DNA of 64,000 nucleotides from Phaseolus vulgaris (lineage: Eukaryota > Streptophyta > Magnoliopsida > Fabales > Fabaceae), in the NCBI RefSeq assembly GCF_000499845.2, contig NC_023751.2, positions 37,741,809-37,805,808 of the forward strand. Reading direction: 5' to 3'. Shown piece by piece: positions 1-17,695 of this stretch. The first letter of the stretch is position 1. Every line of letters starts with the position of its first letter. Below the pieces are notes generated by a model. It was not told the DNA's origin, did no database searches, and saw nothing but the letters and a program-made list of their open reading frames with translations. A program made the position numbers and the translations under genes.

Positions 1-2000
1 ACAATCACATAAATCTCACGTGGATCTACACATCCAGAATATTCAACAAACCACATCTTCTGGAAGAATCGTATTAAGTAAGTCCTACCAGAGACTAACA
101 CCTGATCCAAAGATTACCAGCGAATCCAATAGAAAGGATCAGGGTAAGTTCAATACAACTCAAGTTGTGCATTTCATATGTCACGGTGTGCATGAACCCC
201 CATCAGACTACCTGATATCTTAGTCTATGTGACTTAGATCATCAGTGAAGCTCAGATATCTTTGTTACCATATAGGCATCAATACTTAATACACAGCAAA
301 CATCAGTCCATACATTATCCCAAATGTATGAATTCAATTCCACATCATTTCATCATACAATATCATTCCAAACACGATCCACAACATTCAAAAGCGTAAT
401 TAACATAAAAAAACAACATTGAATATTAAACCATCAAAATCTAATATGTTTACAAATTTAAATAATATATAAACAAACAACACAATATATAAACACACAA
501 CATCCCTGCAAGAGAAATTGAATATTGGGACCACGTCCCTTCCTTATTCAGATCTTCTATCCTAGGGTGCTATTAAAAATTAAATTTAGTTTCTCTTACC
601 ATAATTGTTTGCTTTCCAAGCAACTTCTAGAATTTTTATTCCTCACAGTCTGGATAAGCTTCAAGATTTATGGGCCTAATGCAAGTTATCCAAATAGAAT
701 AAAAATTCAGTATATAATAGAATAAGTTGAGAAGATTAAACTTCTTAACTGACCCCACCAAGATTGATGACTAAATTCTAAGGAAAAATATATAACAAAA
801 GATTTTTAGAGTAAAAATGAATTTACTCTGTTTGAAAATCTGATCGGATAGAAATTTTCCTTAACTCGCCAGCGTTCCGATCAGATTCTAAAATAGATGA
901 AGATTGAGAGAGAAAATTAAGAGAGAAGGGAGAAATCTAGAGAGAAATGGAGATAAGGAAGAAAGAAAAGAAAGAAACCGTGTGTGATGTCTCTGTGTTT
1001 GTGTTTAAAAAAACGCTGTTACAAATATTATTTAATTTTTTTTTCAAATTCTTCTCAACTAATTTGAAGTACATATTCTTTTATTTTTTTAATAAGATTT
1101 TAGGAAATTTTATTGAATTCCTTTATTAATTAGTTTTAGTTTTTTTTTTCAATTTTAACATTGATCCTTACAAATTATTTAATCTCTTTAACAAAACAAC
1201 CATCATTCGTAAATTAATTAAATTAATCTAGCTAGTAAGAAGTTGTCAATTTTGTTAAGTATTGTGAAATATTTTTAGAAAAAATTCCCTTAAACTTTTT
1301 TTACTACTTATACAATCTCGTATGATTGTTAAGGACATGACAGCATAATCATTATTTCTGTTGAAATTTATAAAAGACGTTTTTTAAGGATAAAAAGTTC
1401 TCCTTCCCTACCAAATCATCTACAGTTTTATCATTGCAATTTGTTCAAAAATAAATTATCTCATTTTGAAAATTATATCTACTTTCATTATTCTTTTTCC
1501 TAATTTGCTCTTATGACTTCAATCTTAATGAATCTTGAATACGTGTATCTATTAATTGTTCAACTACCACAAATAAAGAAATAGGAAGAAGGAATAAAAT
1601 CAAAATACAAAGAGTAGTTGACAATACATAAACTATCATAGATAAAAAAAATTATATAAGAAATCAGAAAAAATATATCTTGAAGAAATTATTAATTTAT
1701 TTACAGAAAATTACCGATTAATTTGTGGTAATCGATAATTTTTAATTATTGATGAATTTTATCGATGATATTAATTTATGCTCAATTACTAAATGATTTT
1801 ATATAGATATGAAAAATAAAAAAAATATATAATATTTTTGTTTATCCGTCAAAATGTGAATTAAGAGTTATATAATAATATTATTAATTAAATTAATAAT
1901 GATATTTATGATAATAAAAATAAAAATAATCTTTAAAAAATTATAATAATTATAATAATTTTCTTAATATTAATAATAATTTATAATAAAATTTATAATA
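1..2000. other. AT-rich intergenic, no gene recognised
   Basis: No coding frame here looks like a real gene; the open frames are short and have no recognisable motif. A purine-rich tract lies at 900-970, next to a stretch (830-900) that looks like internal or LTR sequence of a plant retroelement, but I cannot assign a family. From 1140 to 2000 the sequence is mostly A/T runs. Confidence 0.5.
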
Positions 2001-2195
2001 AAGTCGTGCCAAATTGGCACGACTTCAAATTGACGTGTCAAAGTCGTGACAATTTGGCACAACTTCTACATATGAAGTCATGGCAAGTTGGCACGACTTG
2101 CCTCATTTTTGTATATTTTTTAAACGAATCCCATTTTGGTAATAAAGCAAAAAAAATAATCCCACAATGGTAAAAAAACTCCTAAAATATCCCTT
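2001..2195. repeat. Mutator-like (MULE) MITE end, one-sided remnant
   Basis: The arm AAGTCGTGCCAA, one A, then the exact inverse arm form a 25-nt palindrome at 2001-2025. Variants of the same unit recur to about 2100, separated by a TGACGTG spacer. They are followed by a tail containing CCCATTTTGGTAAT and a poly-A/AATGGTAAAAAAACTCC end. The same units and tail occur in the complete element at 35536-36276, so this is a relic of that family. The matching left end was not found near here. Confidence 0.6.
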
Positions 2196-2913
2196 TTAAT
2201 TTCATTTAATTCTTTACTTATAAAAAATAATATTTTTTTATGACTAAATCCTCAATATATACACAATCATGAAAAGATTTAGTTCTATGATTGTTGTTTT
2301 AGACATCCTTCATTTCTTGTTATAAAAACTTTTATTTCCCTTTTTTTTTAAGGAATTGAATTCAAATATGCAAAATCTTTATTGTGAGGTTTGTGAATTG
2401 ACAAACATGTTATGTTATGTTTTCTCCTACTTAAAATAAAATAAGTTTTCCTACTTAAAATAAAATAAGTTCTAATTGAGTTTATCTAATTCATACTAAT
2501 GTGTGGGGTCCCTTTAATAATTCAAATATTTCAGGAACTAAATGATTTATTACTTTTTTGATAATTACAAAGGTAACACGACTTTTCTCAAAAAAAATAA
2601 TATGAGGTTAGTTTTGTTGTTATGCAATTTATATCACTAATTAAAAATCAATTTGGTGTGGATATTAAGAAATTTAAGCATGATAATGCTAAATATTATT
2701 TTAATCATAAATTAGAATATTTTTTTTCAAAATGAAGGGATAATTCATGAATCCTCATTTGTTTATACACCCCAACAAAATGGAATTTCTAAATAAAAAA
2801 ATGGACATCTTTTAGAATAAATTAGAGCACTTCTCTTTCAAAATAATCCTCCAAAATTATCCATGTTCATAAACAGCATAGGGTAAAACTTGATCCAAGA
2901 ACACTTAAATGTA

Positions 2914-3345
2914 GGTATGCAAAGGTCAACATGATCGCCGGTTGATGAAGCGGCGTTCTATCAACATGATCGCCGAGCGATGAAACGACGTTCCCCATAT
3001 GTGTAGTCGGTGGTCGCCGTAGGTATGCAAAGGTCAACATGATCGCCGGTTGTGTGTAGTCAGAGGTTGTTGTAGCTATACAAGGTCAACATGATCGCCG
3101 GTCGATCTCCATGTGTGTAGTCGGTGGTCGCCGTAGGTATGAAAATGTCAACATGATCGCCGGTTGATGAAGCGGCGCTCTGTCAACATGATCGCCTATT
3201 GATGAAACGGCGTTCTCCATATGTGTAGTCGGTGGTCGCCGTAGGTATGCAAAGGTCAACATGATCGCCGGTTGTGTGTAGTCGGAGGTTGTTGTAGTTA
3301 TACAAGGTCAACATGTGTAGTCGGTGGTCGCCGATGTTGGTTATT
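2914..3345. repeat. Minisatellite with higher-order period of about 220 bp
   Basis: The motifs GTCAACATGATCGCCGG, GTGTAGTCGGTGGTCGCCG and GATGAAGCGGCG alternate. The phrase GTAGGTATG-AAA-G-TCAACATG recurs at about 2911, 3020, 3133 and 3240. This gives two alternating units of about 110 bp (one ending with a GATGAA-CGGCGTTCT segment, one with a GTTGTTGTAG segment) and a two-unit period of 220-222 bp. It is clearly GC-richer than its surroundings and has no convincing frame. Confidence 0.8.
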
Positions 3346-3510
3346 TTTTGTTGGGGATGATTTTCTCACTTTAAGGTTGGTCTACCCCAACCATAAAGGA
3401 GAGTTTCGTTTGTGGATGACTTAGGAAGTCCACTTCTGGTTTTGTATATGGGTTGGGATACCCCTGAAGTATCCTCTTTAATTTTATTTATTCATTGCTG
3501 ATAAAGAAAA
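2914..3510 (+). mobile_element. Non-LTR (LINE-type) 3'-end insertion carrying a minisatellite
   Basis: The insert sits inside the copia relic between two copies of AACACTTAAATGTA (2900-2913 and 3511-3524). Removing it restores the copia reading LDPRTLKC. Its right end is the shared LINE 3' tail: GGGTTGGGATACCCC near 3450, then TTCATTGCTGATAAAGAAAA ending at 3510. The same tail recurs at 5104-5198 and, in reverse, at the end of the RT-containing LINE at 48901-51442. The element is therefore a 5'-truncated LINE insertion whose body is mostly the minisatellite at 2914-3345. Confidence 0.72.
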
Positions 3511-4399
3511 AACACTTAAATGTATTTTATTAGAGTAAAAAAGGGTATAAGTGTTTTCATCCTTGTTTCAAAAAAATTGTCTTAAGAGATACCATTTTCA
3601 ATAAACAAGTTACCATCCTCGTCTTTAGAGGAGGATTTAAGAGAAGATGATGAGCCTCTGAATGATTTTATATTTCCTAAGAATAATACCATTGAAACTG
3701 AAATTGTTGAGAGGGAAAGAGTGGTATCTTCCTAGAGCGATTCTATTAGATCACATGATGTTGAATACACCTATAGAGGAAAAAGTTATTCCAGGATCTA
3801 AACATGTCCAAGAGTTCAATCGTTTACCACTGTAAAAAGTAAATATATATGAACTTATAAACTTTAATTCCACTAACCATGATAAATTTTCTTGTAACGA
3901 GCCAATAGGAGAGAACTTAGATCTTCCAATATAAAAAGAACTAGAGTTGTGACTAAACTTGTTTATCCTTTAACATACTATTTATCATTTGAAAAATTCT
4001 CTCCTTCATGTAAAACCTCTCTCAAAAGTCTAAACACTACAATTATAAATTCTTTTTATTTGGGTCATTAATTGATAGGAAATGGAAATAGACCATGGAT
4101 TCAGAAATGGAGGCATCAAAGAAGAATAATACTTGAAAGTTAGTCACTCTACCACCTAGTAAAAACATGGATGCAAATGAATTTATACAGAAAAATACAA
4201 AGCTAATGGAACTATTGAAAGGTACAAGGGTAGACTGGTGGAAAAAATGATTCACTCAAATATATGGAGTGACTACTTGGAGACTTTTGCACCAATTCTA
4301 AAAATGAGCATGGTTAGAGTTATTTTTTTCTTAGGAGCAAAACATAAATTTGCAATAATTTGATATAAAAAAATATTAGATAATTAGGTAACATAACAT

Positions 4400-5091
4400 A
4401 TTGATGATGTATTGATGATAATGTGTGTAATTCATTTAGATCATCATTCAATTTTAAGTGAACATTAAGTTAACCTTTTTTATCAACAAAATAATGTTAA
4501 CTTTTTTTATCAACAAAATCATTTAAATATAGAAAGAAGTACATAAAATGTTTCAATCCTTTTAAAAAAAAGTCGTCTTTTTATTAACAATAAGAAATAA
4601 AATTAAATTAAAAAAAAAGTCGTATATACATGACAACACAAGCTCCTTACTTTTGTCCTCATATTAAACTTATCTTTCAGATATAATGTATGTTCTAATA
4701 ATTCTTCATAGCTTACACATCATATGAAGCCAACAACACACGTAATATATTTTAATAATAGTGAACATGTTTTTAAACCCCACATTCAATTATTGAGATT
4801 ACATTTAAAAATAAGAAGTGGTTGATTAAGTTGGTTCTCCTTTGTAATACTCATGTTGTCATGTAGTTCCTTGGTTTATATGCTTCATTTATGCAATTCA
4901 TTTTGACAGTGATACATCACCTACACTCATATATGAGTCATGCATCCATACTTTGACAACAAGCATTATAGGTCCCAAAACTTCAACCCAAAACTTATGC
5001 CTCTTGTTTCAACATATTCCATCTATCTCAATATTAACCCCTTCCATCAAATTTGAAATAGTTTACAGTGAAGTCATATATGAAATACATA
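4400..5091. other. Intergenic, no gene recognised
   Basis: AT-rich sequence between the copia relic and a short LINE tail. A short imperfect duplication of TTAACTTTTTTTATCAACAA lies near 4470-4520. I see no coding or RNA feature. Confidence 0.5.
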
Positions 5092-5103
5092 GTTGCACAA
5101 AGA

Positions 5104-5198
5104 GTAAGGAGGAGTAGCCTTGGGTTTTTGTATATGGGTTGGGATACCCCTGAAATATCCCTTTTAATTCAATTTATTCATTGCTGATAAAAAAAAAT
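5104..5198 (+). mobile_element. Very short LINE 3'-tail insertion (95 bp)
   Basis: Flanked by perfect 12-bp duplications GTTGCACAAAGA (5092-5103 and 5199-5210). The body contains TATATGGGTTGGGATACCCC, then TTATTCATTGCTGATAAAAA, the same 3' end as at 3440-3510. It is an extreme 5'-truncated LINE copy, or a SINE sharing that tail. Confidence 0.8.
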
Positions 5199-5269
5199 GT
5201 TGCACAAAGATCTCCCATTATACACATACACATTTGGCTATTATTAAATTGGCTAGAAAACAAATTAAA

Positions 5270-5565
5270 TTGTTTTTTTTATTTCTTCCCTTTATGCGTC
5301 GGTCATGGCCCACACTAGTTTTTTTTTTAAATTTGCGTCAATATCTGATATAATTTTGCGTGGACCTAGCCGACGCATAAGCGAAATTTAAATTATGTGT
5401 TGGTTTTATCCAAACATATGCGTCCGTTTTGCGTCCATCTAGATTCTGCGTGTTGCGTCCTTTTCAAGATGCGTTCATCTTTCTGACCCCGCTACTTGCC
5501 TTTTGCTTCCATCCGTTTTTAACTTTTGCGTCCGTGGCTCATACAAAATCGATGTTTTCTTGTGT
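5270..5565. repeat. TGCGTCC-rich repeat segment, possible DNA-transposon end
   Basis: TGCGTC or GCGTCC occurs at least eight times, in a context unlike the flanks, ending near ATCGATGTTTTCTTGTG at 5550-5565. Reversed, that end resembles CACTA-type termini (CACAAGAAAACATCG). No matching second end was located, so the assignment is weak. Confidence 0.35.
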
Positions 5566-6021
5566 AAATTTAGAAAAAATTTAATTAACTAACTAGAACC
5601 ATGTTTTAAGCAAAACTAGTGAGATAATCTTTTCAAATCCACCTTGTCATTTCTAAATATGATTGTGTTTCTTAACAATAAGATGCTTTTTATTTCTGAT
5701 TTAATTTAATTTAATTTCTTAAATGAAATCACACACACTTTCAAACGTGGAATTATCGCGTTGAGGGAAAACCCAGAGTGAATGAGTGAGAGACACAACC
5801 TGTTCAGTGGGACCTTCTGCACTTTTCCCTTTACCCTTTTTTCCCCCATACATATCTCCTTTGCTTGCACCCCATTGGTACTCTCAGCTTCTCACCACTA
5901 AGACAAAACCAAGTGCAATCATTCCAAGTTTCAAGCAACTGATTAAACACGTAGGAGCTTCATGTACACATAAATAACAGATGAGGAAAGGGATAAGAAA
6001 AGAGCATAGGAAGAGAGAAAA

Positions 6022-12280
<6,259 letters not shown>

Positions 12281-15206
12281 AGCTTTAAGGTATTTAATGT
12301 AACATTTCTTTAATAGGGTCACTTCTTCAATGATTTGTTTCATTAATTCATAACTCGGTTGTGTTCTGTTTCTAGTGCCATTATCATCCTGCAGTTCATG
12401 GAACACTAGTGCTTTGCAAAATCCTTGGAAGTGTCTGGTTGAGAAAAGCAGAGTCTATATGGTTAAATGATGTTGTTTCTTCATCTTAGAGTAGAATGTA
12501 AATAGGGAGAAATTAGTAGAAGTAGGATTATCTTAGAGTGTGTATAATACTTGCACTTAGATTTGGGTTATCTGTGTTTATTAAAACTACTGCACATAAT
12601 TCTAACCATAAAAGTATGCAATACTCTTCTTCACATTTTTTACAATATTTTCTATAATTTGTTAAGGATCTTAATTACTGAAACTCATTGAAATGTGTAA
12701 TTTTAATAAATAAATAAATTGTGTCAAGTTGATTCATTTATTTTGTTTATTATTTATTATTAGAGTGACGAAATTAAGTGACTAATTAAATTTTCAACTC
12801 TTAAAAAAAATACTATATATTCCTATTTTTTTATATAAATCATTTTCACTTTCACATCTATATTGTCAATAACTCAAGAAGATCACTAATGAAATTGGAA
12901 TTCTTACAAAGAAAATTTGGACTTAATATTGACGGAAAGCTTACACAAATGACAAATAGACTACGTAAAATTGTGATTATCGAATATCTTGTGTTGATAA
13001 AATTATTCATGATTTTCTTTACGTTGAGTTTTTGATATTAGATAATACTAATGTCGGCTAAACTTATATTGAGATAAATATTAAATTGAATAGATTTGTA
13101 ATTTTTAAATTTGAGACAAAGACACTAAATTAAATAAATAGATATATTATATTTGTCTCAATAACCATAATATTTTCATTAATTTTTAAGAAGTCAAAAT
13201 AAAATAATATTCAATTAATTAACACCAACACACTTTTTTTTTTGCAAAAATTAAGAATAGTGTTGGTTAGAACGATGCTTAAAAATATTTATTAATAAAA
13301 ATAAATAATATAATAATATCAATTACATTAATACTAATTCATTGAACAAAACATATTTAGTATTATTAGAGTGGATTAAGTCAATTCTAATATTCTTTTG
13401 AAATAATTTTTATATACACAATTTGACGCATTATACATTATTAAAAAAATATAAATATATTGTGTCGCATTACAGTTAGTTTAGCCAACTCTAAATTTTG
13501 GAAGCTACATTAGAGTTTTCTGTTAGAGTAGTGAATTATGTGTTAATTTATTCACATTACATTCATGATAATTTTTTCTTATAATTTTTAATTACTTGAT
13601 TTATAGAATGTTATTTACTTTTTAAATATATTTTTCTTTGTTTTTAATTTTTTTTTCTTAAATTCAATATTTTTTAACATAGGGGAATTTAGATATTTAT
13701 GAACCAACTTAACTTATTATGGTTGGATCGAACATTTATTATTAAATTAAAAATTATAATTCATAATAAGAGTATAATTGATGCATTTTATAATATATTT
13801 TTTTAATAATTATTTTAATTGAGAATGAGACTAATAACTTTAGTTTTAATACCAATTTTAAATCAAATGTTAATAAAAAAGTTATAGTTAATAAATCAAG
13901 ACACAACTAATTAAGTAATATAATTAAATTATAATTTGAAGGATAATTGGTGCACTTTAAACTTACAACAATCACAACTTTGAATCACATTAAGTTAAAA
14001 ATATATACTAAAAATTTGGATAAAATTGAATTTGAGTCACTTGCTCAATTTTGAGTTATCTTGAAAGTAGGTTGATCCTGTAATTATCATATTTTTTATT
14101 TTTTCATTATAAGTGTTTACTAGTCTTAACTATGTAGGTGTCATCTGAATAGTATTCGAATGATTTAGATGTTTATCTACTTAATTATATAATATAAGTT
14201 GACATTTTATTTTTATTTTTATTTTTACTTTTTAGTATCTATATATTTTTATAATATCACAATATTACATTCTAATTATGGTTAACATTAATTTTGGTTA
14301 ACTAGTGAATATCATAATTCCATTATAATATATGTATATATAAAAGGTTGAGAGAATAAAAATATTTTGAATTGAGTATAATATATAAATGGATTGAGTT
14401 TCACACCCTAATAACAAAAAGGTGATTAAAAAAAATAATGATTGCATGTGAGTAGTTAATTGGGCAAGAGAAGGTGTAGCTCATGATTATGATTGTCATT
14501 ATTTTGATACACATTGATTGAATTAGTTTATAGTTGGAGAATGACAATTCATATATGAAGCTATGGACATTGTGACCCAAAAGTTTTAATCTCACTTGCT
14601 AACTCCATTGCCATGTGCTTATGAAGCTTTGTTGTATTTCATTTATGTTATTGGGGACCATTATCAACTTGCACATTTCAAACTGTCACATTCCTCCAAC
14701 CAACCCACCATCTTCAAAGATAACTTGTTTTTCTCCATATAGGAATCATACACCCATCAAGTTTAAACATTTCTTTTTAAATCTATTTTTGAAGTGTGGA
14801 TTTAATCAAACTTTTATAGTGAATTAAAAACTATAGGAAAATATGAAAAATAATGTGATGAATTCAAATAAGATTTCAAACTCTGAAAGTTGGAGATAGC
14901 CTTACCCTTCACTCTCTAGGGACCAGTTTCCAAATCTTGGCTTCCTTCTTTCAAGAATTAGAGATATTGTATCAAGAAAGAAAACTGGACCCACAACTCA
15001 AGAAGCTTGAAAAAAAACTATTGGAGTGTCAATTTTAAATATAATTTTTATTTATTAATATTTAAAAAAAAATTAAGATGTAGAAAAATATAATTTTTTG
15101 TAATTTTGTTGGAGATCTCAAAAACTAACATCAATTTACGATATATAAATAATGAAAATCAAATTTAAATTTAATTTGGAAAGTATATTTAAATAGAGAT
15201 CATTTT
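12281..15206. other. CIPK 3' UTR, then AT-rich intergenic DNA
   Basis: From 12281 to about 12600 lies the likely 3' UTR. A further splice may occur there, since TTTCTAG at 12370-12376 looks like an acceptor. From 12600 to 15206 the sequence is very AT-rich. No gene, RNA or element was recognised. Confidence 0.5.
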
Positions 15207-15610
15207 CACTACAAGAAAATCAATTAAATAAAATTTAATTTTAAAAACAAAAATAATTAATCATTGCATTAATTTAGATATTATTTTAGAGACCACAATA
15301 TCTAAATTTATTTTTATTATTAATAAATAATCTTTAAATTGATGGCTAATTAGCTTATTAATGTTTTAGCTACCAACTAATTAGATTATAAAGTAGGTAA
15401 CTAAAATTTGTTAGCTATAATTAATTGGTAACTAAAACACTAATAAGCTAATTAGACATCAATTTAAAGATTATTTATTAATAATAAAAATAAATTTAGA
15501 TATCAATAATTTGTGGTATCTAAAATAATATCTAATTTAATTAATGTAGTGACTAACTATTTTTTGTCTATAAAATTAATTTATTTATGTTTAATGATTT
15601 TTTATTAATG
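15207..15610. mobile_element. CACTA-type MITE with long palindrome
   Basis: Starts CACTACAAGAAAATCAATTA. Its right side (to about 15610) is the inverted, diverged copy of the left: the blocks TTAGATATTATTTTAGA, TAGCTAC-AACTAATTA and TTAAATTGATG-CTAATTAG appear in both orientations. The centre is near 15405. Same family as 52736, 54972 and 56449, and same termini as the large element at 44016. The right terminal TGTAGTG is degraded. Confidence 0.7.
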
Positions 15611-16960
15611 TTGGTAGATATTATCTTTTGTCTCTAAAATTAATAATTATTTAATACAAGTGTTTGTACATATTAAGTAAACATTTAAGAAAGACACAAT
15701 ATCTCCCCATTATTGTATTCTCCTTTATTAGAGTGTGTTCTCTTAGATCTTAAAGTTTATGATATGGTTTGATATTATAAACACCATTATTTGTGGTTGC
15801 AAAACTCACAGCTTCAAAGTACATGGTTTGTGGTCAACCAAATAAAAAAACAATAAAAGAGTTGAAGAAGGTCGGTGAACTACATGCACCTTATATGCAT
15901 GGCTTTAGCATGTAATCCACGTTTTGTTAGGGTCCATGGTTTTCCAATGGATAAGGATCTTCATCAATGAAACACCAAGTGTAAAAACAAATGATCTCTA
16001 GACAATGGTGTGTCAGAAATTTCAACCACAGAACATAGACATCAACAAAGGTAACATTAAACTGATAAGAATGAACAACATAGAAATTAACGAAGTATAC
16101 TCTACTGTATGAATGCACTACTGTATCAATTATTTTTTTGTCTCAATGATTTTTTTTAGTGGGTGATTATGTAATTTCGAATTTTTTTTTGTTGGCCTAA
16201 AATGACTTCTCCACCAACTTAGATAGAGATAATGGGTCATTTCAATCCAATTTTACTTGAAAAAGTCAAACAGTTTCTGAAATCCACCGTCCATTACCAA
16301 ACTCATAACTCCCACTCCTGGCTTTAACAGTTGAATGATTTTAGATAAGCTACTTTCTATTACTGTTCCCCAACTTCTTCCAACTTGTGTGGTTTGTTGC
16401 ATGATTGAGTTATAGTAATTTAGAAGAAGAAAAACGTGCACAACAAAGAAATTATCCATAAGCTCCATAACCCAAGAAAAAACACTGCACGTAATTAAGT
16501 AAATATGGATAAGTAGAGGTAATAGCAATGATTTTCATGCAAATCATGGTTGATGATTATTTAGAAGTTTTGAAATGGGGTTGAGGTTTTGACAAGTTAG
16601 CAGAATACCATTAATTGTTCCATGATGACTAGCCACCAACGACTACCAGTTTTCCATCACTTTTCCAAATTTCGCCATCTCCTACACTGGCCAATACAAT
16701 ATATGCACCCAAAAATAGACATCAATTTCTTTTTTCTTTCTTTTTCTCTCTTCTTTTGGTTCATATTTGCGTGTTAAGAGCATCAAGTTTGAATCAAATG
16801 CATACGGCAAAGATTTTATTGTAAAAACAAATGGAGAAAGAGCAAAACAGACACACGTGATGACAGCCCCCATTATTTGGAGAAAGAAAATCATACTTTC
16901 ATACATACAGTTCCTAATGTAAAAAGAGCGTTAACGAGTTTATAGAAATAAATATATATA
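15611..16960. other. Intergenic, no gene recognised
   Basis: Mixed AT-rich DNA upstream of the KCS1 gene. Open frames on the minus strand at 15927-16118 and 16253-16906 have no recognisable domain and no start context that would support them. Confidence 0.45.
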
Positions 16961-16962
16961 AT

Positions 16963-17225
16963 TTTGGAAATTCTATATCGATTAGAGATGTGAATATTTT
17001 ATTATATATAAGTGGAGGCATATTTTATCTTATTAGTCAGTTTTATAGAGTTGAGTTAAGTTTAAAGTCTATTTTATAATATAGTATCAGAGTCATTTCG
17101 AGTCTATCTTAATGAATGTTTGTTAGGTTTATCAGGTCATCCGTTATCAGCCTTTTATCGGACCACATTCACACATTAGCGGTCTTCGATTTCGATTTTA
17201 TGAAGTTGAGTTAGAAATTGTAACG
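16963..17225 (+). mobile_element. TRIM-like LTR relic upstream of KCS1
   Basis: Reads GGAAATTCTATATCGATTAG, AGATGTG, ATATATAAGTGG, then GTTGAGTTAAGTTTAAAGTC, ATTTTATAATATAGTATCAG and AGTCATTTCGAGTCTATCTT. These are the blocks of the element at 11571, including the LTR-end/primer-site junction (TAGTATCAGAGTC). It ends about 470 bp before the KCS1 ATG. Confidence 0.55.
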
Positions 17226-17606
17226 TGATTATATAAAAAAATTGGAGTTGTTATATTAACTCTTTGATTGGAGAATATATGATGAAAAGTGAAATTTGCC
17301 TATCCAATGGAATGTGTAATTATTTGCTATTAATAGACATATTTATTAGCAAAAACCCAGGTTGAAGTTAAAATAGATTGGTTTGTTTTAAAAGAGAGTT
17401 TGGTTTGAGAAAGTTGTTGAGCTATATATTAACCCTTTTCAAAACTACCAGCACAAGATTAATTAAGAAGATGAAGAAAAGTGATGAGAATGAAGGTAGT
17501 ATGTTTATGTTTGTTGAAGACTGTTTGAGGATTTGGATTTTGTTTTTTTCCGAAAGTGCAATAATGGTTCAGCTTCCTCCTAACACCACACCCCTCTAGT
17601 CTCGGC

Positions 17607-17614
17607 TTTATAAG
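17607..17614 (+). promoter_or_regulatory. TATA box of KCS1
   Basis: TTTATAAG lies 82-89 bp before the ATG at 17696, in a pyrimidine/CA-rich leader. The position fits a plant TATA element with a 5' UTR of roughly 50 bases. Confidence 0.6.
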
Positions 17615-17695
17615 CCAACGAAAACCCATCACTTCCACATCAAACAAAACACACAACACAACACAACACTTCCTCTGCATCACCAAATTCAAACC

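Larger units (their letters stand above)
2520..4390 (+). pseudogene. Degenerate Ty1/copia polyprotein (integrase to reverse transcriptase), interrupted
   Basis: Broken frames read as copia polyprotein. At 2640-2890 there is an integrase-like stretch (QFGV-IKKF--DNAKYYFN, then YTPQQNG with frame breaks, then RALLFQNNPPK). Around 2888-2912 and 3511-3600 lies the LDPRTLKCIF region. At 4075-4380 an RT N-terminal stretch reads like a W-KAMD-EM opening, then TIERYKGRLV, then DYLETFAPILKM. Stops and frameshifts are scattered throughout, so it is not functional. A later insertion (2914-3510) splits it. No LTRs were identified around it. The family assignment rests on motif order and spacing. Confidence 0.72.

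Noticed and set aside
2914..3345. CRISPR-like array
   Set aside because: Repeats are long, contiguous and diverged with no unique equal-length spacers, in a eukaryotic genome; it is a minisatellite.
16253..16906. Minus-strand frames of 74-91 codons upstream of KCS1
   Set aside because: AT-rich, no domain, no splice pattern joining them into a larger protein.
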